Below are positions 24,482-33,413 of a stretch of 59,206 nucleotides of DNA, piece by piece. The translations under genes and the position numbers were made by a program. Origin of the DNA: JABDCD01 sp964469525 (lineage in GTDB: Bacteria > Pseudomonadota > Alphaproteobacteria > Rickettsiales > SXRF01); the NCBI GenBank assembly GCA_964469525.1, contig CAYXYU010000011.1, forward strand, positions 1 through 59,206. The letters are read 5' to 3'. A model generated the notes under the pieces. That model saw nothing but the letters and a program-made list of their open reading frames with translations, was not told the DNA's origin and did no database searches. How positions within the stretch are numbered: the stretch's first letter is position 1; every line of letters begins with the position of its first letter.

Positions 24482-25642
24482 ATGGTTAAATCCTTTTTTG
24501 GCGCGAATTACCGGGAGGTGGAGGTTGGCGAGATCGTCACGCTGGCGCGTGAGGCGCCGCTGACGCTGGAATGCGGGGTAAAAGTCTCAAGCTTTCCCAT
24601 GGCCTATCAGACCTATGGGCGCTTGAATGAGAAGCGTAACAACGCCATCCTGGTCTGCCATGCCATGTCCGGCGATCAGTATGCGGCGGGCATGCATCCG
24701 GTCACCGGCAAGCCCGGCTGGTGGGACCGCATGATCGGCCCCGGCAAGCCCATCGACACCAATCGGTTTTTTATCATCTGCCCTAACCTGATCGGCGGCT
24801 GCATGGGCTCGTTCGGACCGAAGGAAACCAATCCCGCCACCGGCAGGCCTTATGGCATCTCCTTCCCCTTCATTACGGTCGGCGACATGGTGCGTGCGCA
24901 GGCGCTGCTGCTGGATCATCTGGGCATCGAACAGCTGTTCTGCGTGATCGGCGGCAGCTTGGGAGGCATGCAGGTGCTCGAATGGGCGGCGCGCTTCCCA
25001 AGCCGCGTGTTCTCCGCCGTGCCCATCGCCACCGCGACGCGTCAGTCGGCCCAGAACATTGCCTTTCACGAAATCGGCCGGCAGGCCATCATGGCCGATC
25101 CGGACTGGTGCGGCGGCGACTATATTTCGCAGCGCAAGTACCCCTCGAAAGGCCTCGCCGTGGCCCGCATGGCGGCGCATGTGACCTATCTTTCGCATGA
25201 GACGCTGCAGCAGAAATTCGGCCGGAACCTGCAGGACCGCGAGCATTATACCTACGGTTTCGACGCTGATTTCCGCATCGAGAGCTATCTGCGGCATCAG
25301 GGAATGAGCTTTGTCGAGCGTTTTGACGCCAATTCCTACCTGTACTTGACGCGTGCGGCGAGCTATTTCGATCTCACCGAAGGCGGCCGCAGGGCATTAA
25401 CCGACGTATTTGCCGGCACGAAGGTGCGTTTTTGCGTCGTTTCCTTCACCAGCGACTGGCTCTATGCCTCCACCGAAAGCCGCAATCTGGTGCGGGCGCT
25501 GAATGCCGTGGCTGCCAATGTCAGCTTCACCGAGATCGAAAGCCCGCACGGCCACGACTCTTTCCTGCTCGACGTGCCGGAGTTCGACGTAGCCGTACGG
25601 GGGGTTTTACAGGGGGCGGCGAGTTTGCATGGGGTGAACTGA
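24482..25642 (+). CDS. metX: Homoserine O-acetyltransferase (MetX)
   Basis: A 386-residue alpha/beta hydrolase-fold enzyme that acylates homoserine in methionine synthesis. The nucleophile Ser is in VIGGSLGGMQVLEWAARFPS; the other triad residues are in FTSDWLYAS (Asp) and ESPHGHDSFLLD (His). MSGDQYAAG and CPNLIGGCMGSFGPKETNP are typical of the family. A good promoter lies just upstream. In many proteobacteria metX is followed directly by metW; here a DUF3800 gene comes between. Confidence 0.97.
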   Translation: MVKSFFGANYREVEVGEIVTLAREAPLTLECGVKVSSFPMAYQTYGRLNEKRNNAILVCHAMSGDQYAAGMHPVTGKPGWWDRMIGPGKPIDTNRFFIICPNLIGGCMGSFGPKETNPATGRPYGISFPFITVGDMVRAQALLLDHLGIEQLFCVIGGSLGGMQVLEWAARFPSRVFSAVPIATATRQSAQNIAFHEIGRQAIMADPDWCGGDYISQRKYPSKGLAVARMAAHVTYLSHETLQQKFGRNLQDREHYTYGFDADFRIESYLRHQGMSFVERFDANSYLYLTRAASYFDLTEGGRRALTDVFAGTKVRFCVVSFTSDWLYASTESRNLVRALNAVAANVSFTEIESPHGHDSFLLDVPEFDVAVRGVLQGAASLHGVN

Positions 25643-26244
25643 TGCTGGTATTTATTGATGAGAGTGGCGATCCCGGCTTTAAAGTCACTTCTTCACCATG
25701 TCTTATCATGACCATGGTTATATTCGATGACTATGCGGAAGCTGACAATACGCGTGCTTTAGTGGAACAGTTAAGTAAAAGGTTCAAGATAAAACCTGAG
25801 TTTCGCTTTACTAATTGCAGTGCACAGAATCGCACAGCTTTCTTTGATGGGATTAAAGCGTGTAAGTTTCGTATCCGAAGCATCGTAATGCCAAAGAATA
25901 AAGTGCATTCGCATTTTTTACGTAACAAACCCACCTATTTTTATAATTATACGCTCAGGCAATTGATAACGCATAATGGTCTTGTAAGTGCAAGAATACG
26001 CATCGATGGAAATGCGAAAAAAGAATTTCTTAAGGCAGCAAGATCATATCTCCGCCAGCAGACTCCTCCAGGAATTATAGAGAATGTAAAATTTCTTGAT
26101 TCACAGGAAGAGCCCTTGATCCAGCTAGCGGATATGGTGACAGGAGCGATTGCCAGGCTTTACAATCGGCCTGATGCGCTGGATGCAGATGCTTGGTATC
26201 GGAAAATTCTTCTGAAGGTGGAGAATATATGGATTTTCAATTGA
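25642..26244 (+). CDS. DUF3800 protein
   Basis: A 200-residue protein starting MLVFIDESGDPGFKVTSS. The FIDESGD motif (Asp6, Glu7) and the late QLADMVTGAIARLYN motif (an Asp) are the acidic signatures of DUF3800, a family thought to have an RNase H-like fold and often found near mobile elements or defence genes. Its ATG overlaps the metX stop (TGATG). The coding sequence looks clearly A+T-richer than metX and metW, which suggests later insertion. The function is not established. Confidence 0.88.
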   Translation: MLVFIDESGDPGFKVTSSPCLIMTMVIFDDYAEADNTRALVEQLSKRFKIKPEFRFTNCSAQNRTAFFDGIKACKFRIRSIVMPKNKVHSHFLRNKPTYFYNYTLRQLITHNGLVSARIRIDGNAKKEFLKAARSYLRQQTPPGIIENVKFLDSQEEPLIQLADMVTGAIARLYNRPDALDADAWYRKILLKVENIWIFN

Positions 26245-26384
26245 AGCGCCCTCACTTTCTAGGCCTAGTGCAAGGCCAGGAACTCCCTCCGGAGCCGGTT
26301 CGAAAGCAAGGGCATTCTTCATATAAAATATAGCATAATAAGATTATAGAAGTAAAGAGAATCAACTAAAGTACTGATTTAATT

Positions 26385-27002
26385 ATGAGCGAAGTAAAAT
26401 TGACACTCCGCCCCGATCTGCAGGCCATCGCTGATATGGTGGAGCCGGGAAGTTCGCTGCTCGATATCGGCTGCGGGGAGGGGGATCTGCTGGCCTGGCT
26501 GCAGGCCAATAAGAACGTATCGGGGCGGGGTATCGAGCTGAAGCCGGCCGGGGTCAGCCGCTGCATCGGGCGCGGCCTGTCGGTCATCCAGGGCGATGCC
26601 GAGGCGGACCTGCCCTATTATCCCAATCAGGCGTATGATTACGTCGTGCTTGGCCAGACGCTGCAGACCCTGCGCGATCCTAAGGGAGTGCTGGAGCAAC
26701 TGGTGCGCATCGCCCGCCATGCCATCGTATCGGTGCCCAATTTCGGACACTGGAAGAACCGCCTGTTTCTCGCTTTCCGCGGACGCATGCCGGTAACGAA
26801 AACCCTATCCTACCAGTGGTACGACACGCCGAATATCCATTTCTGCACGATCACCGATTTCATCGCGCTCTGCGAGCAGCTGGGGCTGACGGTGGAGAAG
26901 CGTCTCTACGTGACGCATCAGGGCGTGCCAACCAATTTTAATCACCAGCGGCTGTTTGCAAATTTCTTCGGTGAGCAGGGCATTTTTATGATAAAAAAAT
27001 AG
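26385..27002 (+). CDS. metW: Methionine biosynthesis protein MetW
   Basis: A 205-residue SAM-methyltransferase-fold protein. The SAM loop is SSLLDIGCGEGDLLAWLQAN. SVIQGDAEADLPYYPNQAYD and SVPNFGHWKNRLFLAFRGRM, followed by WYDTPNIHFCT, are characteristic of MetW. MetW is known to partner MetX in methionine synthesis. It is separated from metX by the DUF3800 gene plus 140 bp of A+T-rich sequence. Confidence 0.95.
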   Translation: MSEVKLTLRPDLQAIADMVEPGSSLLDIGCGEGDLLAWLQANKNVSGRGIELKPAGVSRCIGRGLSVIQGDAEADLPYYPNQAYDYVVLGQTLQTLRDPKGVLEQLVRIARHAIVSVPNFGHWKNRLFLAFRGRMPVTKTLSYQWYDTPNIHFCTITDFIALCEQLGLTVEKRLYVTHQGVPTNFNHQRLFANFFGEQGIFMIKK

Positions 27003-27044
27003 GTGAGTGAAAACTAGGAACTTTACGTTTAATATACCGCCTGC

Positions 27045-29996
27045 ATGCTGACTATTCTTAAAGAACGGCTTCTAGCCCGCTCGCGCATCGCCGTATGGCT
27101 GGTGGCCGGGCTGCTGTTCCTTCTCGGCATCCTGCAGGTGGCACAGGGCTTTATCGATACACGCAATTATCGCGATGGCATTCTCGCCGCCATCAAGGAA
27201 CATACCGGCCGGGACGTAATCATCAAGGGCAAGGTCAGCGTGCAGCTGCTGCCGCTGCCCACCATTTACGTGCAGGAGCTCGAACTGCGTGACGCGGAGA
27301 GCGATTCCCCGGCGCCCGCCGCCAGTGTGCCCATGATCCGCATGCGCACGCCGCTGGCGTCGTTGTTTTCCGACCATCCACGCATTTCCAGTATTGTGTT
27401 GGAGCGCCCCGCGCTCGAACTGGTGCGCGGGCATGACCATACCATCCACTGGGACTGGTTAAATGCCGGCCTGCTGAACCTGCTGGCGGGCAGCAAGGCA
27501 GAACAGCTGACCCTGGAGATTCTCGACGGGCGTGTCCTTTACCATGACAAGAACAGCTACCGCGATGTCACGATCAGCAATATCAATGCCTATGCGGTGA
27601 CCGGCGCTCAGCCCGGGTTGCGCGGCAGCTTCACCCTCTTCGGACACGATTTGAAACTGGTGATCAATACCGAACCCGGCGGGACACCGGTTCCAGCCGG
27701 TGCAATACCGCTCGATGCCAGCCTGACCGGTAGCGGCAACGTAGCCCAGCTGCAAGGGCACATGGATTTCTCTGGCGAGAAAGCCCGAATTGACGGAACA
27801 CTGACTCTGGAGGCGCAGGACATACGGAAATGGGTACAGCCTGCAGGCGCAGAAAATACCGAGGGCAGCGACATGCAAGCGGGGCTTCCTGAGCCGCAAC
27901 CGCTGCCGCTGAAGCTGACAGGCAAGTGGGCACAACAGGGCGGTACGGTCAAGCTGACGGAAATACAACTGAAGGGGCTGGATTCGGAAGGCGGCGGAAA
28001 CTTAGGGCTGGCATGGGACCAATGGCGGCCGGTTATCACGGCCGATATGCAGTTTGCCACCATGAACTATGATGCATGGCGCAGCCTGGCCGATGCGGCC
28101 TTCCTGAAGGCAATAGCACGTATTAACGCTGCCAGCTACGATCAGGGCGACGACCAGGCAGGCCCTTTGTCAAAGGATGTACGGCTGGCTCTTAATATAG
28201 CGTCGAAAGAATTGAAAGCAGGTACGCAGCTTTGGAAGGAGGTCGTGCTTGCGGCCAACATGGCGGATGCGGCGGTTACGGTAAACCAGTTCCACGTTGC
28301 GTTGCCCGGGCAGTCGGTGTTGACTATATTCGGCGTCATTTCGGAAGGTACAACGGGTGGCCTTCGCTTCGAAGGCAGCATGGAAACGAAAGGGAAGTCC
28401 CTGCGCAAAATGCTGACGGCATTCGACCCGTCGGCGGCGGTGCTTCCCGATGTCGGATTTGGCCAATTTTATGCCCGATCCAACCTGTTTATCTCCGCCC
28501 AGCAGATGCGCCTGTCAGAGGCGGACGTGCAGATCAGTGAGTTGCGCCTGAATGGCGGTCTCGTGGCCTACTACGATGCCAAGCCACGCATGGAAGCCGA
28601 TGTCAAGCTCAGCGATATCGATTTCGATTATTTCCGCGATGCCTGGCGTGGGCAGGAGCTCAATGAGGAGGAATCAGAAGCAGAAGAATTCTTTCTGCAG
28701 TTTGACCGCAGCATGAACTTCAACTGGCTCAGGAATCTCGAGACCAATATCGACCTTAAGGTAAGCGTTGACGGCTTCACCTTCCTGGAGCGTCAGGGGG
28801 ATAGTGCGTCGTTTCGCCTGTTCGTCAAGCAGGGAGAATTCGGCATTTACAATATCCGCTTTTACTACCCCACCGAGACGATCGACGCCAGCTTCAACCT
28901 CAACGTCAAGGGAGAACAGCCGCTGCTCAGCATCGTACTGAACGCGCAGGAACTCGATACCGATTATTTTAGTCTTGCCCATGAGGCGGAAACTCCGAGT
29001 GGTGCTGCGTCCATGGAGGAGGCGGCGTTGAAAATCGCTCCACAATCACAGATCGTGACTCTGGCACAGGCAGCAGAGCTCCCATCTGAACCTTCTGCAT
29101 CCTCTTCCGAATCCATGCAAGTGCCGTCTCCACCGCCGCCGCCTACGCCGGAGGTGCCAGACCCGAAGCCGGATGCTTCTGTACGTCCGGCTCCCCCCCA
29201 GCCGCCTGTCTGGTCCGAAGAACTGATCGACTTTGGCTGGATGCAGGGATGGAACGCCACCTTTGACGTCAGTCTTGGGGAACTGCGTCACGATGGAATG
29301 GTTTTTAACGACCTAAAGCTACAGGCAAAGCTGGAGGATAATGTGGTTTCCTTCCAGAACCTGGCCTTCGATTACTGGCAGGGGCGCTGCACGGTGAACG
29401 GCACGGTATATGGAGGGCAAGTGCCGGGACTGGCCATCAGCTTCACGCTCTATAATGCCGAACTGCATGATATATTGAATGATCTCACCGGGCGCGATAA
29501 TATCACCGGGCGGGTGAGCATCAGCGGCGCCGCGGCGACATCGGGCGTGAATTACCTATCCTGGGTGTCACAGGCGGATGCAAAGCTGGTCATGGCGGGA
29601 AGAGGGGTCAACGTGCAGGGGGTGAACTTGCAGGGAGTAGTGGAAGCGGTGTCCATATCGCGCACAGCGGCGGACGTATTCAATAACGTCAATCAGGCGC
29701 TGGTTAACGGCGCCACCGAATTTACGGTTGACGGAAACCTGAATATCAAGAACGGGGTGATGAAAACACCGGGCATCACGCTGAAGACGGATGGTATTAT
29801 CGGAAATCTTACGGGGGACATCCAGCTGGTGCCATGGACGATGGATCTCTCCACGCTGTTCCAGTTTCCCGGACTCACCTCGGAGACCATACCGACCATG
29901 ACCGTGCAGCTGTCCGGTTCATTAGCCGAGGGCGAGCTGCGCACCGACACTTCGTCACTTGAGGCCTATGTCGCCAAGCGCATTATCAGCAGATAG
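27045..29996 (+). CDS. AsmA-family envelope protein
   Basis: A 983-residue protein with one N-terminal membrane helix (RIAVWLVAGLLFLLGILQVA) and a very long periplasmic part. The family pattern appears at IIKGKVSVQLLPLPTIYVQE and ELRD, and the C-terminal part (GRVSISGAAATSGVNYLSWV; GVNVQGVNLQGVVEAVS; TLKTDGIIGNLTGDIQLVPW) fits the AsmA C-terminal domain. Around 680-740 there is a Pro/Ser-rich low-complexity linker (VPSPPPPPTPEVPDPKPDAS). AsmA-like proteins are proposed to bridge the envelope and move phospholipids to the outer membrane. It lies 10 bp upstream of the EAL-like gene. Confidence 0.9.
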   Translation: MLTILKERLLARSRIAVWLVAGLLFLLGILQVAQGFIDTRNYRDGILAAIKEHTGRDVIIKGKVSVQLLPLPTIYVQELELRDAESDSPAPAASVPMIRMRTPLASLFSDHPRISSIVLERPALELVRGHDHTIHWDWLNAGLLNLLAGSKAEQLTLEILDGRVLYHDKNSYRDVTISNINAYAVTGAQPGLRGSFTLFGHDLKLVINTEPGGTPVPAGAIPLDASLTGSGNVAQLQGHMDFSGEKARIDGTLTLEAQDIRKWVQPAGAENTEGSDMQAGLPEPQPLPLKLTGKWAQQGGTVKLTEIQLKGLDSEGGGNLGLAWDQWRPVITADMQFATMNYDAWRSLADAAFLKAIARINAASYDQGDDQAGPLSKDVRLALNIASKELKAGTQLWKEVVLAANMADAAVTVNQFHVALPGQSVLTIFGVISEGTTGGLRFEGSMETKGKSLRKMLTAFDPSAAVLPDVGFGQFYARSNLFISAQQMRLSEADVQISELRLNGGLVAYYDAKPRMEADVKLSDIDFDYFRDAWRGQELNEEESEAEEFFLQFDRSMNFNWLRNLETNIDLKVSVDGFTFLERQGDSASFRLFVKQGEFGIYNIRFYYPTETIDASFNLNVKGEQPLLSIVLNAQELDTDYFSLAHEAETPSGAASMEEAALKIAPQSQIVTLAQAAELPSEPSASSSESMQVPSPPPPPTPEVPDPKPDASVRPAPPQPPVWSEELIDFGWMQGWNATFDVSLGELRHDGMVFNDLKLQAKLEDNVVSFQNLAFDYWQGRCTVNGTVYGGQVPGLAISFTLYNAELHDILNDLTGRDNITGRVSISGAAATSGVNYLSWVSQADAKLVMAGRGVNVQGVNLQGVVEAVSISRTAADVFNNVNQALVNGATEFTVDGNLNIKNGVMKTPGITLKTDGIIGNLTGDIQLVPWTMDLSTLFQFPGLTSETIPTMTVQLSGSLAEGELRTDTSSLEAYVAKRIISR

Positions 29997-30006
29997 GGGC
30001 AAGTCC

Positions 30007-31248
30007 ATGCCGATTGCCGTTCACCTCAAGGCCGCGGAAATCCATCTGATGGAGATGCTGGAGGATATCGTCGACCAGCCGTTCGGCTGGCAGGCGATAC
30101 ATTTCCACCTGAACGACCTGATCGAACATTACAAGAGCGATTACCAGGCCAAGATTGCGGTCAACCTGATCCATGATCTGCTGAAGCATTTCGACGGCGG
30201 CATTTTCCTGATGGACGACAGCAGCATCATCGTCATCTGCCGCGGGCTGGAGAAGACCCTGCAGAACAAGCTGGTCTTCCAGCTGCGCTATCTTTATATG
30301 GACGACCCTCTGGCTTACACCGAGACCGGGCAGGAGAATCCCGATTTCTGCAAGGTTTATGACCTGAAGCGCACCTGGAAGGAATTCCATTCCCTGGCGC
30401 AGCGGCGGATGGCGGCCTTTACGCGTCGCCCGGCCATTATCGATGCACCTGAAGAACGCTGGTTCGAAAAAGCCTCAAAAACGCTGGTAAAGGAAAAAGG
30501 GATGCTCAGCGCCTTTTCCCTGGCCGCCATCGAGCGCGACCTCAACTATGCTGACCTGAACAAGGCGGTGCGCCGCCAGCCGGTTTGCGCCGTGTTGCCT
30601 AATGCGCCAGTGCGCCGCGTGTTCGACGAGCTGTATATCCATATCGCGCATTTGCGCCAGATGCTGAAGTCGGATGTGGATTTCCTCAGCAACCGCTGGC
30701 TGTTCAAGTACCTGACGCGCATCCTTGACGACCGCATGATCGAACTGCTGACCGCCAACCGCGACCGCTACCTGGTAACGCCGGTCAGCCTCAACCTCAA
30801 TGTCGAGACGCTGCTGTCTTCGCGTTTTGCCGAATTCGATGCCATACTGAATCCTGAAGCCAAGGTGTCGGTCGTGATCGAGGTGCCGGTAATGGACGTA
30901 TTCGCCGATATGCGTGCCTTCCAGCTGGCGCGTGCCGAAGTGCAGAGACTGGGTTACCGCGTTTGCCTCGACGGCCTTACCTCGGCCAGCCTGGCCAGCA
31001 TTAATCGCGAAAAGCTGGGGCTGAACCTGGTCAAGGTGCAGTGGAATGCCGAGTTGAGCAGCGAGCTGGGCACCGAACAAAGCCTCGAGATGGTGGAAGC
31101 GGTGCGCGCCGCTGGCACCAACCGCGTCATTCTCTGCCGCTGCGACAACCGTAATGCCGTCGAGTTCGGGCAGGCGCTCGGCATCTCCCTGTTCCAGGGA
31201 CGCTATATCGACAGTGTGCTCAACCCCACCTCGAAAGTGGAGAATTGA
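30007..31248 (+). CDS. Degenerate EAL-domain-like protein
   Basis: A 413-residue protein from MPIAVHLKAAEIHLMEMLED; GGGG of AGGGG lies about 8 bases upstream. I see no membrane segment. Residues about 255-410 follow an EAL barrel: TPVSLNLNVETLLSSRF corresponds to the 'sINls' strand, SVVIEVPVMDVF to the 'lEitE' strand, YRVCLDGLTSASLASI to the 'aLDDFGtG' strand and LNLVKVQWN to the 'iKiD' strand. The EAL motif itself and the second Asp of DDFG are missing, so c-di-GMP hydrolysis is unlikely. It may bind a ligand or a partner. It is coupled by TGATG to the pseudo-prepilin-peptidase gene. Confidence 0.7.
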   Translation: MPIAVHLKAAEIHLMEMLEDIVDQPFGWQAIHFHLNDLIEHYKSDYQAKIAVNLIHDLLKHFDGGIFLMDDSSIIVICRGLEKTLQNKLVFQLRYLYMDDPLAYTETGQENPDFCKVYDLKRTWKEFHSLAQRRMAAFTRRPAIIDAPEERWFEKASKTLVKEKGMLSAFSLAAIERDLNYADLNKAVRRQPVCAVLPNAPVRRVFDELYIHIAHLRQMLKSDVDFLSNRWLFKYLTRILDDRMIELLTANRDRYLVTPVSLNLNVETLLSSRFAEFDAILNPEAKVSVVIEVPVMDVFADMRAFQLARAEVQRLGYRVCLDGLTSASLASINREKLGLNLVKVQWNAELSSELGTEQSLEMVEAVRAAGTNRVILCRCDNRNAVEFGQALGISLFQGRYIDSVLNPTSKVEN

Positions 31249-32033
31249 TGCCGGGGATGTTCGATGCAATCCGGGATATGGAGTTCGCCCATGTTCTCAT
31301 GGGTATCATCTGGGCGGTGGCGCTTGGCTTCGCGGTCGGCAACTATGCTTGCAGCCTGGTGCATCGCCTGCCGCGCGGGCGGCTGATCCTTGACAAGAAA
31401 CCCTATTGCGGCAACTGCGGGGAGATGCTGCAGGTGCGCGACCTGTTCCCGGTCGTCTCGGCGCTGATGCTGAAGCACCGCTGCCGCTACTGCGGCACAC
31501 CGTTTCCGGTGTCGCATACCTGGACCGAGTTGCTGGTCGGGCTGCTGTTCGTGCTTGCCTTTTTCGCGCATCATTTCAGCGAGCATTTCCTGCTAATCGT
31601 GACCATCGGCGTATTCCTGATCACGCTGGCCGCCATTGAAGCCAATGAAGGCGTCATCATGGGAAAAATCCTGCTGTGCATTGTTGTGTTCGGCATGCTC
31701 TACCGCACGTTGCAGGACGGCACGCTGTTCAATTTCTTCCAAGGCGGACTGCTGGGATTGATTGCGGGGGCGGTACTATGGCGCAGGCAGATCAAGCCGG
31801 TCGGGCATGTCTACAGCCTGCCAAAACCGGCGGAACTGCTGGCGGTAGGCGGGCTGTGCGTCGGCCAGTCCGGCCTACCGGTATTCTTTGCGCTCTTCGC
31901 GGGCTGCTACGCCATCGACTGGCTGATCCGCAAGCTGGCCCACTCAGCCAAACCGCCTTTGCTGACCGTCGCCTTCGGCATCGCTGTCATGCTGCCGGTG
32001 CTGTACCCGCAGCTTGGCGTGGCGCCGTGGTAA
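31248..32033 (+). CDS. Prepilin-peptidase-like protein (A24) lacking catalytic aspartates
   Basis: A 261-residue polytopic inner-membrane protein. The N-terminal part matches the zinc-binding methyltransferase-side domain of PilD/GspO: LPRGRLILDKKPYCGNCGEM and LMLKHRCRYCGTPFPVSHTW, with Cys54, Cys57, Cys79 and Cys82. In true prepilin peptidases two Asp residues in 'DxxxxxLPD' and 'GxGDxKL' cleave the substrate. Here the corresponding places read TLAAIEANEGVIMG (Glu131) and SLPKPAELLAVGG (Ala195/Glu196), so both are gone. The start at 31248 overlaps the EAL-like stop. Peptidase activity is unlikely; a scaffold or methyltransferase-like role is inference. It meets the chemoreceptor gene tail to tail. 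Confidence 0.8.
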   Translation: MPGMFDAIRDMEFAHVLMGIIWAVALGFAVGNYACSLVHRLPRGRLILDKKPYCGNCGEMLQVRDLFPVVSALMLKHRCRYCGTPFPVSHTWTELLVGLLFVLAFFAHHFSEHFLLIVTIGVFLITLAAIEANEGVIMGKILLCIVVFGMLYRTLQDGTLFNFFQGGLLGLIAGAVLWRRQIKPVGHVYSLPKPAELLAVGGLCVGQSGLPVFFALFAGCYAIDWLIRKLAHSAKPPLLTVAFGIAVMLPVLYPQLGVAPW

Positions 32034-33302
32034 TTACGACGCCTGGCGGATGTCGCCCAGGAAGGATTCCACTTCGCGGCTGAGCTTGTCGGCCTGCAGG
32101 GAGAGCACGCCGATGCTGCGCACCACCTGCGAGGCGGACTCGGATGCGTTGTCCGAAGCCTGTTTGATATCCTGCACGCCCGTGGATATCTGGCGGGTGC
32201 GGGTGGCGGCGCTGTGGAGGTTGCGGTACACTTCCCCGGTCGCTGCATTCTGCTGCTGCAGGGTGGAGGCGACGGCAGAGGCATAGGCATCCGCTTGTTC
32301 GATCGATCCGTTGATGGCGGCAATAGCCTGAGCTACCTTTTTGGCCACATCCTGCAATTCGGTGATCTGCTTCGCGATACCGTCGGTGGCGCGGTTGGTC
32401 TGGCCGGCCAGCGACTTGACCTCGCCGGCGACCACCGCAAAGCCTTTCCCGGCTTCCCCGGCGCGGGCCGCTTCGATGGTGGCGTTCAAGGCCAGCATGT
32501 TGATCTGCGAGGTGATGCCCTGGGCCAGTTCGACGATTTCGCCGATGCTCTTTACCGCTGACTCCAGTATCTGCGCCGTATCGACCGCCTGACGGTTGGC
32601 CTGAACGGCCTGCTTCACCGACTCGATGGAACGGGCGATTTTCTGCGCCATTTCCTGCGCCGATGCGTTCATCTGCTCGGCGGACGCCGCGACGGTGCCA
32701 ACATTCTGAGACGCGCTATCGGCCACATGCGTAATCTCCCGCGACTTGTGGATCGCGCTTTCGATGGTCTGCGACAGTCGTCTGGAGGCCTGGCCGAGGC
32801 TGCCGACTTCCGCCAGCACCTGGGCGATGACATTGCTGATCTGCGTTTCGAACTTTAAGGTCAGCTCGCGCAGGGCTTTCTTCTTCTCCTCCTGCGCTCT
32901 CGCTTCCGCCGTTTTCTGCTGCTCTTCCAGCTTCGCCTTCTCCGCCGCGATCAGCTTGAAGCCTTCCACCTTGCGCGCGATGCTGCCGATCTCCGTTTCC
33001 AGCGCGGTATAGGGGATGTCCGCTTCCGCTCCGTTCTCGATCAGCGCCGCCATGGCCTCCTCCAGTGCCTGGACCGGGCGGGCGATGGTATGATGCAGCG
33101 CGAAGGCGACGGCGGCGGTGATGGTCAGCACGACGGCGATCTGCAGGACCAGGTCGTTGAAAAGAGAGGTCCCGGCGATGCCGAACTGTTCCCTGGCCTG
33201 GAGGTAGCTGTTGATGCTGAAGGCGATGCCGACGGCGGCGATGAAGACGCAGGCGGCCTGCAGACGGGTGGAAAGGCTATTCAAGAATCGTTTGGTATGC
33301 AT
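32034..33302 (-). CDS. Methyl-accepting chemotaxis protein
   Basis: A 422-residue chemoreceptor. Two membrane segments are visible: AACVFIAAVGIAFSINSYLQ at about 17-36 and LVLQIAVVLTITAAVAFALH at about 51-70. The periplasmic part between them is under 20 residues, so it does not sense through a normal ligand domain. A HAMP-like segment and coiled coil follow (TIARPVQALEEAMAALIENG). The signalling hairpin is typical: INMLALNATIEAARAGEAGK and GFAVVAGEVKSLAGQTNRAT. The start has AGGAGAG upstream. It probably senses an intracellular or membrane signal. Confidence 0.94.
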   Translation of the reverse strand: MHTKRFLNSLSTRLQAACVFIAAVGIAFSINSYLQAREQFGIAGTSLFNDLVLQIAVVLTITAAVAFALHHTIARPVQALEEAMAALIENGAEADIPYTALETEIGSIARKVEGFKLIAAEKAKLEEQQKTAEARAQEEKKKALRELTLKFETQISNVIAQVLAEVGSLGQASRRLSQTIESAIHKSREITHVADSASQNVGTVAASAEQMNASAQEMAQKIARSIESVKQAVQANRQAVDTAQILESAVKSIGEIVELAQGITSQINMLALNATIEAARAGEAGKGFAVVAGEVKSLAGQTNRATDGIAKQITELQDVAKKVAQAIAAINGSIEQADAYASAVASTLQQQNAATGEVYRNLHSAATRTRQISTGVQDIKQASDNASESASQVVRSIGVLSLQADKLSREVESFLGDIRQAS

Positions 33303-33413
33303 CTGGCTCTCTCCTGTTTTTTGTAGGCGGCAATGGTTTTGCTACAGTCATAGCAAATGCGGAAAAGACTTGTTACTAAAAAATCGCCGCCGGTGGCAGA
33401 AAAATGACTGGGA

